A DNA stretch of 64,000 nucleotides, from assembly GCF_002127325.2 (NCBI RefSeq), contig NC_035447.2, forward strand, positions 31,936,642-32,000,641, in the 5' to 3' direction. Source of the DNA: Helianthus annuus (lineage: Eukaryota > Streptophyta > Magnoliopsida > Asterales > Asteraceae). Under the pieces are notes generated by a model. The model made no database searches, was not told where the DNA came from, and saw nothing but the letters and a program-made list of their open reading frames with translations. Each line of letters opens with the position of its first letter. Positions within the stretch are counted from its first letter, which is position 1. Made by a program: the position numbers and the translations under genes. Shown here piece by piece: positions 45,868 to 57,560 of this stretch.

Positions 45868-45978
45868 CTCCTTCTCATTTGGGAACGTTGTTTGTATAGC
45901 TTTTCGGACTTCTTCAACAGAAGAAACAGCAACACCTTTTGGCACATTGATACCAAACTGCCCATTAACTCATTCGTC
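45868..45978 (-). pseudogene. Captured exon piece of succinate-CoA ligase beta (earlier segment)
   Basis: Minus-strand GINVPKGVAVSSVEEVRKAI then QTTFPNEKE, followed by a GT donor. In the enzyme this segment comes before [10 protein letters not shown], yet here it lies after it, so the two are in swapped order. A base is missing near its start (ELMG..), putting ELMG and GINVP in different frames. Confidence 0.75.
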
Positions 45979-45988
45979 AGTAACCAAC

Positions 45989-46080
45989 AGCTTTGACAAT
46001 GTGAACTCCACCTTGAAGACCGCTTGTGAACTTCCCTAAGCCCTTTCCACCAGCAAGGATTTGGCTCTTCACCACATAAG
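45989..46080 (-). pseudogene. Captured exon piece of succinate-CoA ligase beta (later segment)
   Basis: Minus-strand translation [17 protein letters not shown] then [13 protein letters not shown] matches the start of the ATP-grasp region of the same enzyme. It stops matching after HIVKA and runs directly into the next fragment without an intron. Confidence 0.75.
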
Positions 46081-46139
46081 CTTACCATCTTGCAAAACAA
46101 ATTCAATGTAAACATTGGTATGCAAGTGTTTACATAAAG

Positions 46140-46715
46140 TCAAAAACAGTAACAACACAAATAAAAATATAGTCTCGTGATCATTCACTAACTCACAACT
46201 GTCAAAATTATGACAAATTTCAACTAAATGAACCATACTTATTGCATTATCTGGACCAGAGGTGTATAACAATAACTGATTTAAACATACAAAAGTCAAT
46301 ATCATGAACCTCTGATACCATAACTAAACCAAACTTGCATCTCATTCCTAAAAGCAACAATTAATTTCAGCATACAAAGATCACATCCTACATCAATACG
46401 TGTTATACAATGCAACGATTCTACAAAACAAATTCAATACAATGTCAAGATCATTCACTAACTCACAACAGTCCAAATTATAACAGATTTTAACTAAATG
46501 GCTACCAGAGATATATAACTATATATCTAGTTTCTAGAAACAGTATTTAACTTAGACATACAAAAGTCAAAATCATGAACCTCTAATACCATACCTAAAC
46601 CAGACATATATCTCATTCCTAAAAACCAACAATTAAGTTCAGCATACAAAGGTTACAATCACATCCTACATCTATATGTGTTATATCATATATGATGCAA
46701 TAATTTTACAAATAC
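46140..46715. repeat. Two diverged tandem copies in the ligase intron
   Basis: 46174-46440 and 46441-46712 share GATCATTCACTAACTCACAAC, GAACCTCT(G/A)ATACCATA, ATCTCATTCCTAAAA and CACATCCTACATC in order: an about 270-bp tandem duplication. No ORF. Confidence 0.7.
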
Positions 46716-46770
46716 ACCCTAATCAGATCAAAATCAGAGGCTACAAACGAAAAAAAAAACGGATCAAGAC

Positions 46771-46872
46771 CTGATATTCATGAATATTAAGACGACGGAG
46801 CTGCTGTTGTTGCCATTTTCCGGCGACTTTGAGCGATTTCAAAGCGAGCTTGTTAAACAATCCTCCAACCAT
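46771..46872 (-). pseudogene. Captured first exon of succinate-CoA ligase beta subunit
   Basis: Minus-strand ATG at 46872. It reads MVGGLFNKLALKSLKVAGKW followed by QQQQLRRLNIHEYQ and then GT. This matches the mitochondrial targeting region and start of the mature plant ADP-forming succinate-CoA ligase beta chain (TCA cycle). The exon end falls where the known gene has an exon border, and upstream sequence looks like its 5' leader. Only a fragment is present: no ATP-grasp core follows in correct order. Confidence 0.75.
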
Positions 46873-47419
46873 TATTGTGATTGATGTATTGATTGAGATC
46901 TGCTACAGAAAAAGATCAAGAGTTAGAAATAGATCGAATTGTTTGTTTATATAACGATTAAAAGATGAATACAAACCTGGCAAGTCGAATCTAGACTCGG
47001 ATTCTCATCCTTCTATGTCGCATCAATAGGAAGGAACAAATCAAGAAGAAGGATGGTTAGAATCAGATTAGGATTCATAAAAGATGTAGAGATGTAGAGA
47101 TTTGAATCATACCTGGGAACTCCGAGGGACAGAGCAACCGCAAGAGATGGCAGTGTCGATGGAGGCGTAAGAGATCTAGGGTTTGAGGAGGAGAGAGGTA
47201 TGAAGAAACCCTAGAATCGCCTTCATCACAGAGAAAGGGAGGAGATGGTGGCGAGGATAATGAGGTATGGTTTTGAAATCAAAAAGTAAAGAGAAGAATA
47301 AAGTAGTGGATAAAAGAAAAAAGGGGATTGTACTGTAGGGCGGGAAAAGAGAAAAATAGATGCCTTAATCAAGTGACACGTGCCCCAAATCACTTTCATT
47401 TATTATATATAATAATAGA

Positions 47420-47797
47420 TTTAAAAAAAAAACTTAACAAGGTCATAACTGCATTAGTGGAGTGAATCAAAAGCAATCCAACATATTTTTAAAGTGGGTC
47501 GTTATTATACAAAGGGTTTTCTTTTTCGTGAAAATTTACGATGTCATCAAAATACATGTATAATTTAGATGAGGAATATATAATTACGTACTAAGGTTAT
47601 ATAATCATGTTCCAGGTTATACAATAACGTATAATCACGTACTGATAGATTATATAAATACATATCAGGTTATATAACCACATACTATCTTAAAAAATAT
47701 AAAACTGTAATAATATTATACTCAAATTAAAGGTAATAAAATTCTTTACTATATTATATTTTTCAAAAACTGATATAGTATTAAAAAGTTAATACAA
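47420..47797. other. AT-rich spacer between two Helitrons
   Basis: No gene. A short imperfect repeat of GGTTATATAATCACGTAC-like text occurs at 47595-47690. Confidence 0.5.
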
Positions 47798-49229
47798 TCT
47801 ATCTACTATAATAAAAGAAATTAACTTTGGGACACTTGTCATTATTCTAGACCATTCTTAATTGTAAATAATTATTATTTAATTTAAATTATTAAATACC
47901 AATTAAATTAATATAAATCTTATCAACCCTAAATTATTGGCATAAACTTAACTTCAAATCGTAAACCTTATCATTCACATTGAGTATAAAATATTCAATT
48001 CAATATATTAAAGTCGCCTATATACTTTTTTTTCAACAAAATCTCTAACGTTTCTTTTTTTTTTTGAATATAAAATATTAAATCTAATTAATATTAAAAG
48101 ATTTCATAAGACACATGACATAATTAATTTTATATTTTTATTTATTGTTTGTTAGTTTAATTTAGGTTCTTAATTTTTTTTCATTTTCTTAAATAATAGG
48201 CTATAATCTTGTGTATTGTATGGACGAAATCAGTAATAACAAACTGTTTATTTACGTGTTTTTTTTTAAACAACAGATAATCATGTTTAAATTGTAAAGT
48301 AATTTAAAGATATAATCATCATTATAAATCTAATATAACACTTTCGTAAAATCTATCTTTGGTAAGGTTTAAATAAAAAATATCATTATAACTTATAAAT
48401 TAAAATGTTTAAGGTAAAAGTTGATTTTGTAGGAAGGTTTAGGATACCTAATCTAACAAAAAAAATATTGGTTAGTTTAACATATACATTTAGAGGTCGA
48501 AAATTAAGGTAATTATTCTAAAATAAGAAATGTTGATAGTAACTAAATAAAATTTTATACTTTATTCTATTTTATTTTATTTCGGGTAGCTAAGACTTGA
48601 AGTTTAGTTATCGGAAGAAGTTATGTCTCAAGTGAAGTCATCTGGTGGCAATCCTTGCCTCATAACAAGTAATGTCGACAGTATCCATAGAAGGATAGAG
48701 ATGTTACAGAAGCATTCTTAAGGAAAGTTAGGGGTTGTTTGGCAACTTCTGAATGGTTAAGTGCTAAATCAGTAAGAGGTCTGAACCATTAAGAGTCAGT
48801 ATAATGTTTAACTGTTCAGAGGCAAACATCAGACCAATTCAATTTAGTGGTCTTAACCTATGTATAATGCTTAACCATTCAGACATCTGTTCACAAAACA
48901 AACAGTCTGAACCATTAAGTTATGAACCAGTAAGAGGTAAGAGGTCTAAACCATTAATAGCCCATTAAAAGCTAAACAAACAACCCTTTAGCCTGTTTAT
49001 GCCAAGGAAGGGGAGTAACTGGTTGGCAATGAGTAAGAGAACGAATTCCCCGCCGAGTCAGTTGACGAGAAAGTTTCTTAACTTTTTATTATTTTTCTTT
49101 ATAATATTTAATTTGAATATTTCTTTTCTTTAGTATTTCCTTTTCAATGTTTTTATTATTTTTTTGCTTATTTAATAATTTAATATTTTATTGACTTAAT
49201 CCCGTGTAATACACGGGGTTCTAACCTAG
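47798..49229 (+). mobile_element. Helitron 2, non-autonomous
   Basis: Starts TCTATCTACTATAATAAAAG after an A, with GGGACACTTGTC about 35 bp in. It ends with a hairpin (CCCGTGTAATACACGGG, 49201-49217) and CCTAG at 49229, followed by T. That is the 5'-TC, hairpin, CTAG-3', A|T target rule of Helitrons. No Rep/helicase ORF, so it would move in trans. A MITE sits inside. Confidence 0.72.
48731..48987. mobile_element. MITE, PIF/Harbinger (Tourist)-like
   Basis: 257 bp, ends GGGGTTGTTTGG.. and ..AAACAAACAACCCT, flanked by TTA (48728-48730, 48988-48990). A TTA target site with such ends suggests a Harbinger-type MITE. Internal repeats of GAACCATTAAG. A hAT origin is possible if the TTA is chance. 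Confidence 0.6.
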
Positions 49230-49483
49230 TTCTTATTTAAAACAAAATTGATAGAACGAGATTTAACTTACAATAAAGGCAATAACTTAATCATAACCAT
49301 TGATTGATTAGTAATCAATTATTTTAAAACGGAATTTGTGATCAAATAGTTGAAAATATTTCCTACACTTCTTAGAAAGAAAAGTAGAAAACCATTTGTT
49401 TTTTTACCCTTCCTCTAGCTGTATTTAAATGTTTATCTTTTCTACAATTTCTAGTTTAATATTATTGTCCTAACAATATAATA

Positions 49484-50397
49484 CTTTTAGTTATATTTGA
49501 TATGCTATATTTTTTTAAAGACTAACAACTAATTTTCCATCTTTAAATTACACCTTATCCAAGATTAGAACTTGGCTCTTCTCCGAAGCTTTGCTTCTGT
49601 ACTTTTTAATTATTTTAGTTTAATCTTTTTAATTAACTATAGATAATCCTCCTACTAAATATTATTTAGTTTAATTTCTTATGGATAATTATTAGTTAGT
49701 TTAATCTCCTTCCTATTTATAATATTATTTATTTAACTAATAGAATAAATTACGATTTTGGCCCCTGTGGTATTCTTCTATTTTTCTAATAAAATATTAT
49801 CCGAAATTGTAAATTGTTAATTTAAAACATTTTAAATAAAACAAATTATTTGTCACAAAAACCAAACTTTGTATTAATATATTAAATATTTTTATTTTCA
49901 CTATACAAAATTACATTTACTAACTTTTTTTATTATTTGGTATATAAAATTACATTTATTTAACTCGTGTAATAAATGAGATTTTTTAAAAGATGTATTA
50001 TTTTATTATTTGGTAAACAATATTACATTTATTCAACCCGTATAATACATGTGGTTTTAAAGATATAATTTTTTTATTTGGTATATAAAATTACATTAAT
50101 TCAACACGTACAATATGATTCTTATATATATAACTTTTTATTATTTAATATATAAAATTACATTTATTCAACCCGTGCAATAAAGGAAGTTTTTAAAGAT
50201 ATAATGTTTTATTATTTAGTGTATAAATTTATTTACTCAACCCGTGTAATACACCGGGTTATAACCTAGTTTAGTTATATTTGATATGCTATATCTTTTT
50301 AAAGACTAACATATAATTTTCCATCCCTAAATTACACCTTATCCAAGATTAGAACTTGGCTCTTCTCCGAAGTTTTGCTTCTGTACTTTTTAATTAC
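49484..50397. repeat. Direct repeats flanking an array of Helitron-tail-like units
   Basis: An about 125-bp sequence (TTAGTTATATTTGATATGC.. to ..TGTACTTTTTAATTA) occurs at 49486-49612 and again at 50271-50396. Between them, a unit of about 64-73 bp repeats near 49963, 50036, 50103, 50167 and 50238, each with AACCCGTGTAATACA-like text and ATTACATTTATTCAAC. Only the last has the full hairpin and CCTAG (50265-50269) of a Helitron 3' end, and the second direct repeat starts right after it. Confidence 0.75.
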
Positions 50398-51650
50398 AAA
50401 AATATGTAACAAAAATAACTTGATAAATACTTGTTAGGTGTATAACTTTAAAAGAGAATTACTACACGAAATTATGAATACATGTGATTTATAACAACAA
50501 AATAATAATAACTAGAAGAATTAGTAAATAAGGATGGTAAAAGAAACCAAACTTGTTAGCTGGGTATAGAACAAATATGAGATTATTTAAAAATGTTTAC
50601 AAAGTTTGGAAAAGAAACCCAAGTCTATTTACCCGGAGTGAAACCCTATATATTAATATATTTTATGGTTAAAAAACATAATAAACAGTACAAGTCTATT
50701 TACCCGGATTGAAACCCTATATAAGTTTATGATCTAAAAGCCATAATAAATAGTATGTTAAAGTTGTTACAAATTTAAAATTACTAGACTATATAAATGT
50801 TATAAGTACACTTGAGTATTTGATATCTAAAGTCGATAGGAATCCTGACGTGTAATGGTAAAATCATAAACGGCCAGTCCCGGCATGTATGAAACATGAT
50901 TTTATCAAAAGTGAAATTATCAAAACAGGCACATATCTGATCCATTATGAAGCAACTTAAGTAACTAGAAAAGAAATATAATCAAGGGTGGGACTCTATC
51001 ACATCTTCTAAAAGTAGAGACCAAACTAATTTACGTGGTATTCTACCTAATGAATTTCAAAAGGTGCAAGTAAATGAATAGGTTGAGGACCCATCTAGCC
51101 ATCTACAATTCTATAATTACAAGTTTATAACTAGGATTTCATAAATTGATAAATATCTTTCGTTCAATAAAGAAAAAAACCACACCACTGAACCAACCAT
51201 CATCGAATAATTTATACTCATATGTAATAAATATTATATACATGTGTTTTATGTAGGATATGAAACAATTACATATATCACACACATGTCATGTGTATAT
51301 GTAAGTTTCATCGAATCTTGCATGATTATTGACTTTTGATGGTACTCTCAAAATATTAGTCGAATAATTTAGAAAGAAAATAAGACAAAGTATGTGTTTT
51401 CTATAGTGAAAAAGGTGTACCAATAATATACCAAAACTTCTCTTTTATAGTTGGGGAACCATCCCGGTGTTTAGTTGAATTGAAACAAAACAATGTTCAA
51501 TAAATGAGTGTGTCTGTTAATGATTTAAAACAATTGATAGTTAATTAGATTATTATTGATAGTAACTAACAATTACTTAGTTATTGTTTATGATTGGATA
51601 AGTCAACAATAACCAAGTCTTCGATGATTGTCCGAGTTGCCACTTAGTAC
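50398..51650. other. AT-rich intergenic stretch
   Basis: I see no gene. A small duplicated phrase (AAGTCTATTTACCCGGA(G/T)TGAAACCCTATAT) occurs at about 50621 and 50692. Otherwise unremarkable. Confidence 0.5.
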
Positions 51651-51808
51651 CAGGGGCGGACCTACATAGTGGTCAGGGTGGGCGGCCGCACCCCTTGAAA
51701 AAAAAAATTTAGTGTATATTTTAGGCAAAAAACCCGACCGCACCCCTTGAAAATATGGTTGAACACCTCATCCGCACCCCCAGCAAATAATTTCTGGGTC
51801 CGCCACTG
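51651..51808. mobile_element. hAT-type MITE
   Basis: 158 bp with inverted ends CAGGGGCGGACC / GGGTCCGCCACTG and a perfect 8-bp TSD CTTAGTAC (51643-51650, 51809-51816). An internal sequence containing CCGCACCCCTTGAAAA occurs twice. No ORF. Confidence 0.92.
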
Positions 51809-53151
51809 CTTAGTACATTTCCTATTAATGCTCAATTCCCATGCAACTTTCTCTCAACCTTGTAGATCCGCCCCTTAGACCCCACAAAGGGGGTGCTCCT
51901 CCCTTGGAACTCCTGAGGTTCTTTGGCGTTTGAGATCAGAATATTCTTCAATAAACTTGTACTCTACACCTCCTAACTCATATTAATGTTTATTCAGATT
52001 TATCTTTAGTCTTAAGTAAATCTCATTTATATTAGTATGTATGTGTACATATGTACGGGGGGTGTTTAGGCTAAAGATTATTTAATCATTTAAACTACAA
52101 TCTTACAAAAACGTTGCAAGATAAATTGGTAAGCTTATAGTATATGTCCGTCTGAGGTTTCAAGTTTAATATTTTTATCATAAGTTTTTCATTGTTTTTG
52201 AACTTGTTCTAGTTCCACAAGGCTCATTATTTAAATATGTACCGATCCCACATCTACAGATGCATGGATTCCAAAAGTTTTACATGCTTATAAATTTTAA
52301 AACAACATGAATATAGAGAAATGGTTAGGAAGCATGAATTTAAGGCTCTGATGAAGCTAAGTGTTAAAAATTTGGGGATACTATTTTTATAGGTTACTTG
52401 ATTTATTGTGCTAATGTGTTCAATATTATTATAATATTTTATGAGATTTACCATATGAGAGAGTCCAGCTGTTAGATCTGTGCTCAAATGCTCAATCTTG
52501 AATACATATATGAATCTAGGATGAGTGCAAAATCCATTTGCATTTGACCCGACCCGTTTGGTTTAAAATTTGGCAAACTTGAGTTTGTTCTAACTTCCCA
52601 TTTGCATCTTGAAATACTAAACCCATTTGTGGAAGTATCACTGATCATTCAACCTTTTTTCTAATTTTGATTTGAGTCAATTTCAATGATGTTTATAACT
52701 GATTTTCATAAATTAATTATGGTTGTAACATAGTTTTATACTCTTGGTAAGTTTTGGCCAAAATCCATTAAGAACACATATTGTCAAGTTTTTGACTTAG
52801 TTACATATTCAAAATTGAACTTCACTATATATGATTAGAATTAGAATTACATGCTTGATAAAGTTTATGTTTCTGAACAACAGGAAAGTCAAAGACTCAA
52901 AGATGACCGTGTCTTGTGTGTCATTTAAAATTTAAAAAGCCAAAGATGACTTTGACCAGAAAGTCAAACCAGATCGAAAAGTGGAATCCCAACCCTCTTT
53001 TTGTGCACCTTGGTTGTATAGTTCTTTGGGCTTTTTTGTGTCTACAGGAAGGGTGTAGATGTTTGGGCTGGGTTTTGAGGCCTATTTATATAGAGCCCAA
53101 CTTAGAGTTCAATTGGTCGGGCTATATAGCTCAAATGATAGACCTGATGTG
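51809..53151. other. Intergenic stretch without recognised gene
   Basis: AT-rich. Open frames at 52254-52487 and 52916-53164 have no recognisable domain. Confidence 0.5.
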
Positions 53152-53394
53152 GCTAGAGGTGTAAAAAACCGGTTTTTTCTTTTTTTTCTTTTTTTTCACA
53201 AACTGAACCGGTTTTTTTCATTAAGGACTCAAACTAGTTTGGCCCAAACACCACCTCTTAAATATGAAGTCACAAACTGATTTGGCAGGCTGGGTCGGGC
53301 CAAACCGGTTTGGGCCAAACCAGTTTTTTCAGTAGGTCAGGTCCGAGTCAGTTTTTGGGTCATCGGGCTCAAACCCATTTTTTACACCTCTAGC
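53152..53394. mobile_element. Short element with 17-bp perfect inverted ends
   Basis: GCTAGAGGTGTAAAAAA at 53152-53168 and its exact reverse complement at 53378-53394. The interior is rich in AACCGGTTT / CCAAACCGGTTTGG palindromes and poly-T. No clear TSD, so class is uncertain (MITE or foldback). Confidence 0.7.
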
Positions 53395-54713
53395 TTAGGC
53401 CTAGTGTAGAAATCTAGTCTTGTCTTGTTTCAGGGGATTGTCTCAGGAAGGACTAGCATCTTTCAGTTTTGTATATTTCATTCTTTACATTAATAATTTT
53501 GCAGTGATTTTGTCCCCTCCCCAAAACAAAAACGTTCAATCATGTTATCCAGCACTTAGGATCTTTACATAAAGATAAAAGTTACATATCAACTTCAAAT
53601 TGTGGCACTTGTATTTTTGAAACCCGTTATCTAAAACCACTCAGTTTAGAAAATTAGTCCCACATCGTCCTTTCACATGAAAGTTGCTAGGACATGATGA
53701 ATGTTTGACCTCAAATATCATTATTTATTAATGTGTTTGAGCGTTGAGCGTATTCATTGTGGATGAGAGATAAAGTCTACGTTTAAGCTATAGTTTGGGT
53801 GGGAGCTATTCAAGTCACATGACCTCCTGGGGAGATTACAATACTAGTTGGTACTTTGTATGAGAGCAAAATGTTACGAATGGTATTAGCGGCTCTGAGC
53901 CACTTTTACCTATGGTTATGACTTATGACATCTAACCTTCTGAATAACTCGAGTAATTAAAAATAAATTTGTAAGTTTTTTGTAGGTAAAACTGATAATA
54001 TTGGTTGATAACTTGGTATGAAGGGTGAGATGTTACATGAAAAAAAATCGGGTCGGTTTTGGGTTGACTCGTCAACACGTTTAGCTAAAACGGTGTGCTT
54101 GTATAGGGGTTGCTTTTGGGATAACCCGTCAACACGTTTAGCTAAAACGGTGTGGCTGTGTAGCCTAGTGGATCCGTGGGCTGACTCGTTTATTTTAAAA
54201 TATATATATCTTTGTGTCAAAATTTTATAAAGATAAAAGAAAAAGATATGAGTATCAAGTTTATTGTTTAATGTGATTATTCTACATGCATTCGCGATCT
54301 GAAATATACGAAAGTGATTTTTAGGATTTTTTTTTCTTTTTTTTTTTTATATAATAAGATGATGAGAATGTTCGATCACTCTTTTACATTGAATTGTCAA
54401 AAGTTTCCATTTAAAAAAATGTATTAGACATCGACATGCAGGAATACTTTGAATTGTCAAAGTTTCCATTTAAAAATATGTATTAGACATCGACAAGAGA
54501 AAATCAATCATTATAATCGAACACCATGCCCCACATTGATTCCACAAGACTTTTCATACACAATTTTTTTTATTTTAATAAGTTAATAAAGCATGAACGA
54601 ATAAATTAATAACACATGGACGATATAATAATGATTAATTAAACTAATAATATCTTATTTTAATAAATTAATAAAACATGAACGATATGATAATGATTAA
54701 TTAAACTAATATC
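53395..54713. other. Intergenic stretch with short tandem duplications
   Basis: Duplicated phrases: AACACGTTTAGCTAAAACGG at 54073-54092 and 54130-54149; AAAGTTTCCATTTAAAAA with TGTATTAGACATCGACA near 54400 and 54460; and GATAATGATTAATTAAACTAATA near 54630 and 54690. No gene recognised. Confidence 0.55.
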
Positions 54714-56100
54714 TGGCATGCACCACGAGTTTGGGTATCCCCATACCTTATGATACGGGTCAATCGAGTTGATATTCTCAAATTGTGATTTTCTAAAAGT
54801 GAAATTGAATTTAACTGTTGGTCAGTTCTGTTTTAGGTATAATGGAAAACATGTAAACATACCTGATTGCATCAGCACAGGCCAGCAGAGAATCCAGATG
54901 GAGACGCAGCAACAGTGTTTGACATGATTGTCAGCTTGATCTGGTTCCTCCTTAGGGTGCAATCTAATGATGGTGATAATGTAAACCGACAAGGGAATCG
55001 GTTAGGAGAGGAGGTCTGATGTTATGTGTTATTAGGGTTTGTGTAATTGTCTAACCCTTTAACCTCCACATTATTCTCCTTATATATGCACCCAGGAGGA
55101 AACCCTAATTAGTTAATAAGGGTAATTAGGCCCATCAACAATTACCAACTAATTATTTAATAGGATTGTTATATATTTTGATTCATATAATGTAAATGAT
55201 TATAATGGCTACTAGATTAAATATAATATAATAAAAATTTAATCTTACATTCTCCCACTTAGCCGAGTAATCATTTACTATGAGTGTTAGATAAGCCTGA
55301 TCAGGAGTTAACACTCATTTTAGCCTTAAACAAGTACTATAGCAGAGAAATACAGTCGTTGAATCATTATGCGACTCAGGACCCCCATTAATCATACTAT
55401 AGCCTTAATTTAAAACCTAATCGTTATGATCAAAATACGCATAAGCCCTTTGTTTGATTTGTAACTTTATTTGTCTATATGCCATTATGCCGGCTTGACA
55501 TATTCTTAGAGACATACAAAATCAAACTGATGAGGAAAATTAACTAATACTTAGTCATTCATAGTACGATATGCAATTGCGCACGGCCATTAATTAATAC
55601 CCGTCTATGAGCTCTCCTAATAAGACTTATGTGTAATAGCCCTTCAGTTATAGGATCCTTAAGCATATCATGAATGTATTCGATACAAAACTTAGTTTCC
55701 TCAATTCGTTCATAAACGAATAATTAATTGCGTATCGAAATTTAATGCAGCACCTCTTGAACTGTTACTGTTCAAGGAGTCATGGTAGCTGACTTTATCA
55801 CACTAATTCTTCAAAACATTAATTATATGGAGTTAATAAACTTATGAGTCCACTGATAAATTTCCAACAACATTTAGTGATTATATTATGTCGTTATAAC
55901 TTAGGTTGTTGATATCAGTCCATTATGACTCCTCCATAAGATAGGTTTTGTCTGCTGACATAAAGATATACCCGAAATTACATTTTGTAATCTTTGAATA
56001 TCACAAAGTTAGAGTAATAAACCGGTTTTAATTCTCACTTCTTCTTTAAATTGTAGTCTCTCGTTTCTTTTAAAGATATTGTAATACTCCATTAGATGCT

Positions 56101-56600
56101 TCATATTAATCTAGACATATCTAATGTGTTGCAATGTGAGTAATATCTAAACGAGTATAGACTTAAACTTACATAAGGCTTCCAATTAATGAAGCGTAAA
56201 CAAATAATCTTATTTATCCTGTTATCCTCTAAAGGAAGAGCAATATTGTTTGTTACATATGTAAGGACCCATTTAATGTTAAACTTATGGAATGAAACTA
56301 ATGTCCCATTGGGTCTATCTCGGTACGTTATGATATCTATTACATAAGAGACATCTCTGAGATCTATTATATCAAAGTTTGTGTTAACAATGCTTTGACT
56401 TATGTAACATATACTTGTCAAAAGAATATCATCTATATAGGCAAGTTTATCTTAGTTGCTCCCACTCATTTTGAGGTAGGTTCATTAATCCACTTGATTC
56501 TTGATGAAAATAATTACGTTAGCTTTTCATCACATTATGATGTTTGCATTAACCCATACATGGATATTATTGGCTTACAAATAAAGTGTTCTTTAACCTT
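56101..56600 (-). pseudogene. Copia reverse transcriptase/RNase H remnant
   Basis: Minus-strand reading, high to low coordinates: KPIISMYGLMQTS (about 56580), the catalytic block YIDDILLTS (about 56440-56413), RDRPNGTLVS (about 56310) and YASLIGSLM..YTRLDITHIA (about 56190-56140). These are the conserved copia blocks in the right order and spacing. Frames change between them and several stops are present. Confidence 0.75.
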
Positions 56601-57129
56601 CAGTTTGAAACTTTAGGTTGTTATCTAATGAACATGTAAATGTGTCAGCCATTTGCTAGGGAAAATTGTTTTTAATGTTCATCTAATGTAGCTTTAAACC
56701 ATTATAAGCTACTAGAACAGTGATAATCCTCAAAGAAATCTTGGATAATTTATCTCTTCCTAAGTATAACCTTTGACAATCAATCATGCTTCTTAGTGTC
56801 TTAACGCTTATATCAGGATTTGGTTTAGTTATGAACACTCTTAGGTAATTCAATCAAATCCCAAACGTTACACGAACACATAAAATCAGTTTTACTAGAA
56901 AACTGTTTTATTCCATTCAGATGATTGATTTATGCTAATGGCTTGATTTTAAGAGATAGGATCATTAAACATTTCCAAAATCCATTAGGGAGGTTATGTA
57001 ATCATCAAAGTTAGTAGGCTTTTAAACCTAGATGACCTCCTGAGTTGATTATTGGGTTCATTAGAAGTTTCAGTTTTATGGATTAGCTCTTGGTTAGGTT
57101 GCTATCATTTTCATTCTAAGTTTGTAAGA

Positions 57130-57560
57130 GTAGGTGCAGTATGGTGTACAAGAGGTGTAATCAGAGTTAAATTCGGAGTGAAATTTAATGACACTCTTCC
57201 CCCCGCCTCTTGTATTCCTTGCAAGTCATGATAAGGATTTTGACTGTTCCTACTGACCTTAGAAATCTTTAGGAACTCAGCATGCTTAGGGTCAATATTT
57301 AACGACCAACAAATTCTAATAGCGAAAACAAATTAATGACGTTAGTCGTTGTGATTTCTCTTGTTGAGGATTATGTTAGTTTAGATAAGAATCTAAGTGT
57401 GCCCACAATTAAGCAACAATGAACCTTTTGTAAGAGTAGCATTAGATTTTAAGGAGACAAGTATTGATGGAACAGTGTCATGATGGAGCGGTGTCTTGTA
57501 CAAGAGGTGCAAATTTAGGTAATGTAAAATTTTCACTCCCCCACCTCTTGCAACTATTGC
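57130..57560. repeat. Two copies of a TGTACAAGAGGTG..CACCTCTTG block in the copia remnant
   Basis: At about 57140-57230 and 57490-57560: TGTACAAGAGGTG, then about 50-60 bp later (C)C(A/G)CCTCTTG(T/C)A followed by TTGCAAGT. Each block can fold on itself. Confidence 0.5.

Larger units (their letters stand above)
45596..47419 (-). mobile_element. Helitron 1 (minus strand), 5' part with captured gene fragments
   Basis: On the minus strand the 5' end reads TCTATTATTATATATAATAA, starting at 47419 and preceded by A, followed by a GGCACGTGTCAC motif. This is the usual look of plant Helitron 5' termini. Inside, all on the same strand, are exon-like pieces of two unrelated host genes. The 3' end (hairpin plus CTRR) is not found before 45596, where element F inserted, so it should lie beyond F, off-window. 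The 5' portion (47170-46880) carries a leader-like sequence with the captured first exon. Confidence 0.65.

Noticed and set aside
45864..46115. 83-codon minus-strand frame as a gene
   Set aside because: It is an out-of-frame reading across two ligase exon fragments and does not match the enzyme in that frame.
50241..50269. Complete third Helitron ending at 50269
   Set aside because: A good 3' end is present, but I could not find a matching TC 5' end; reported as part of the repeat array instead.
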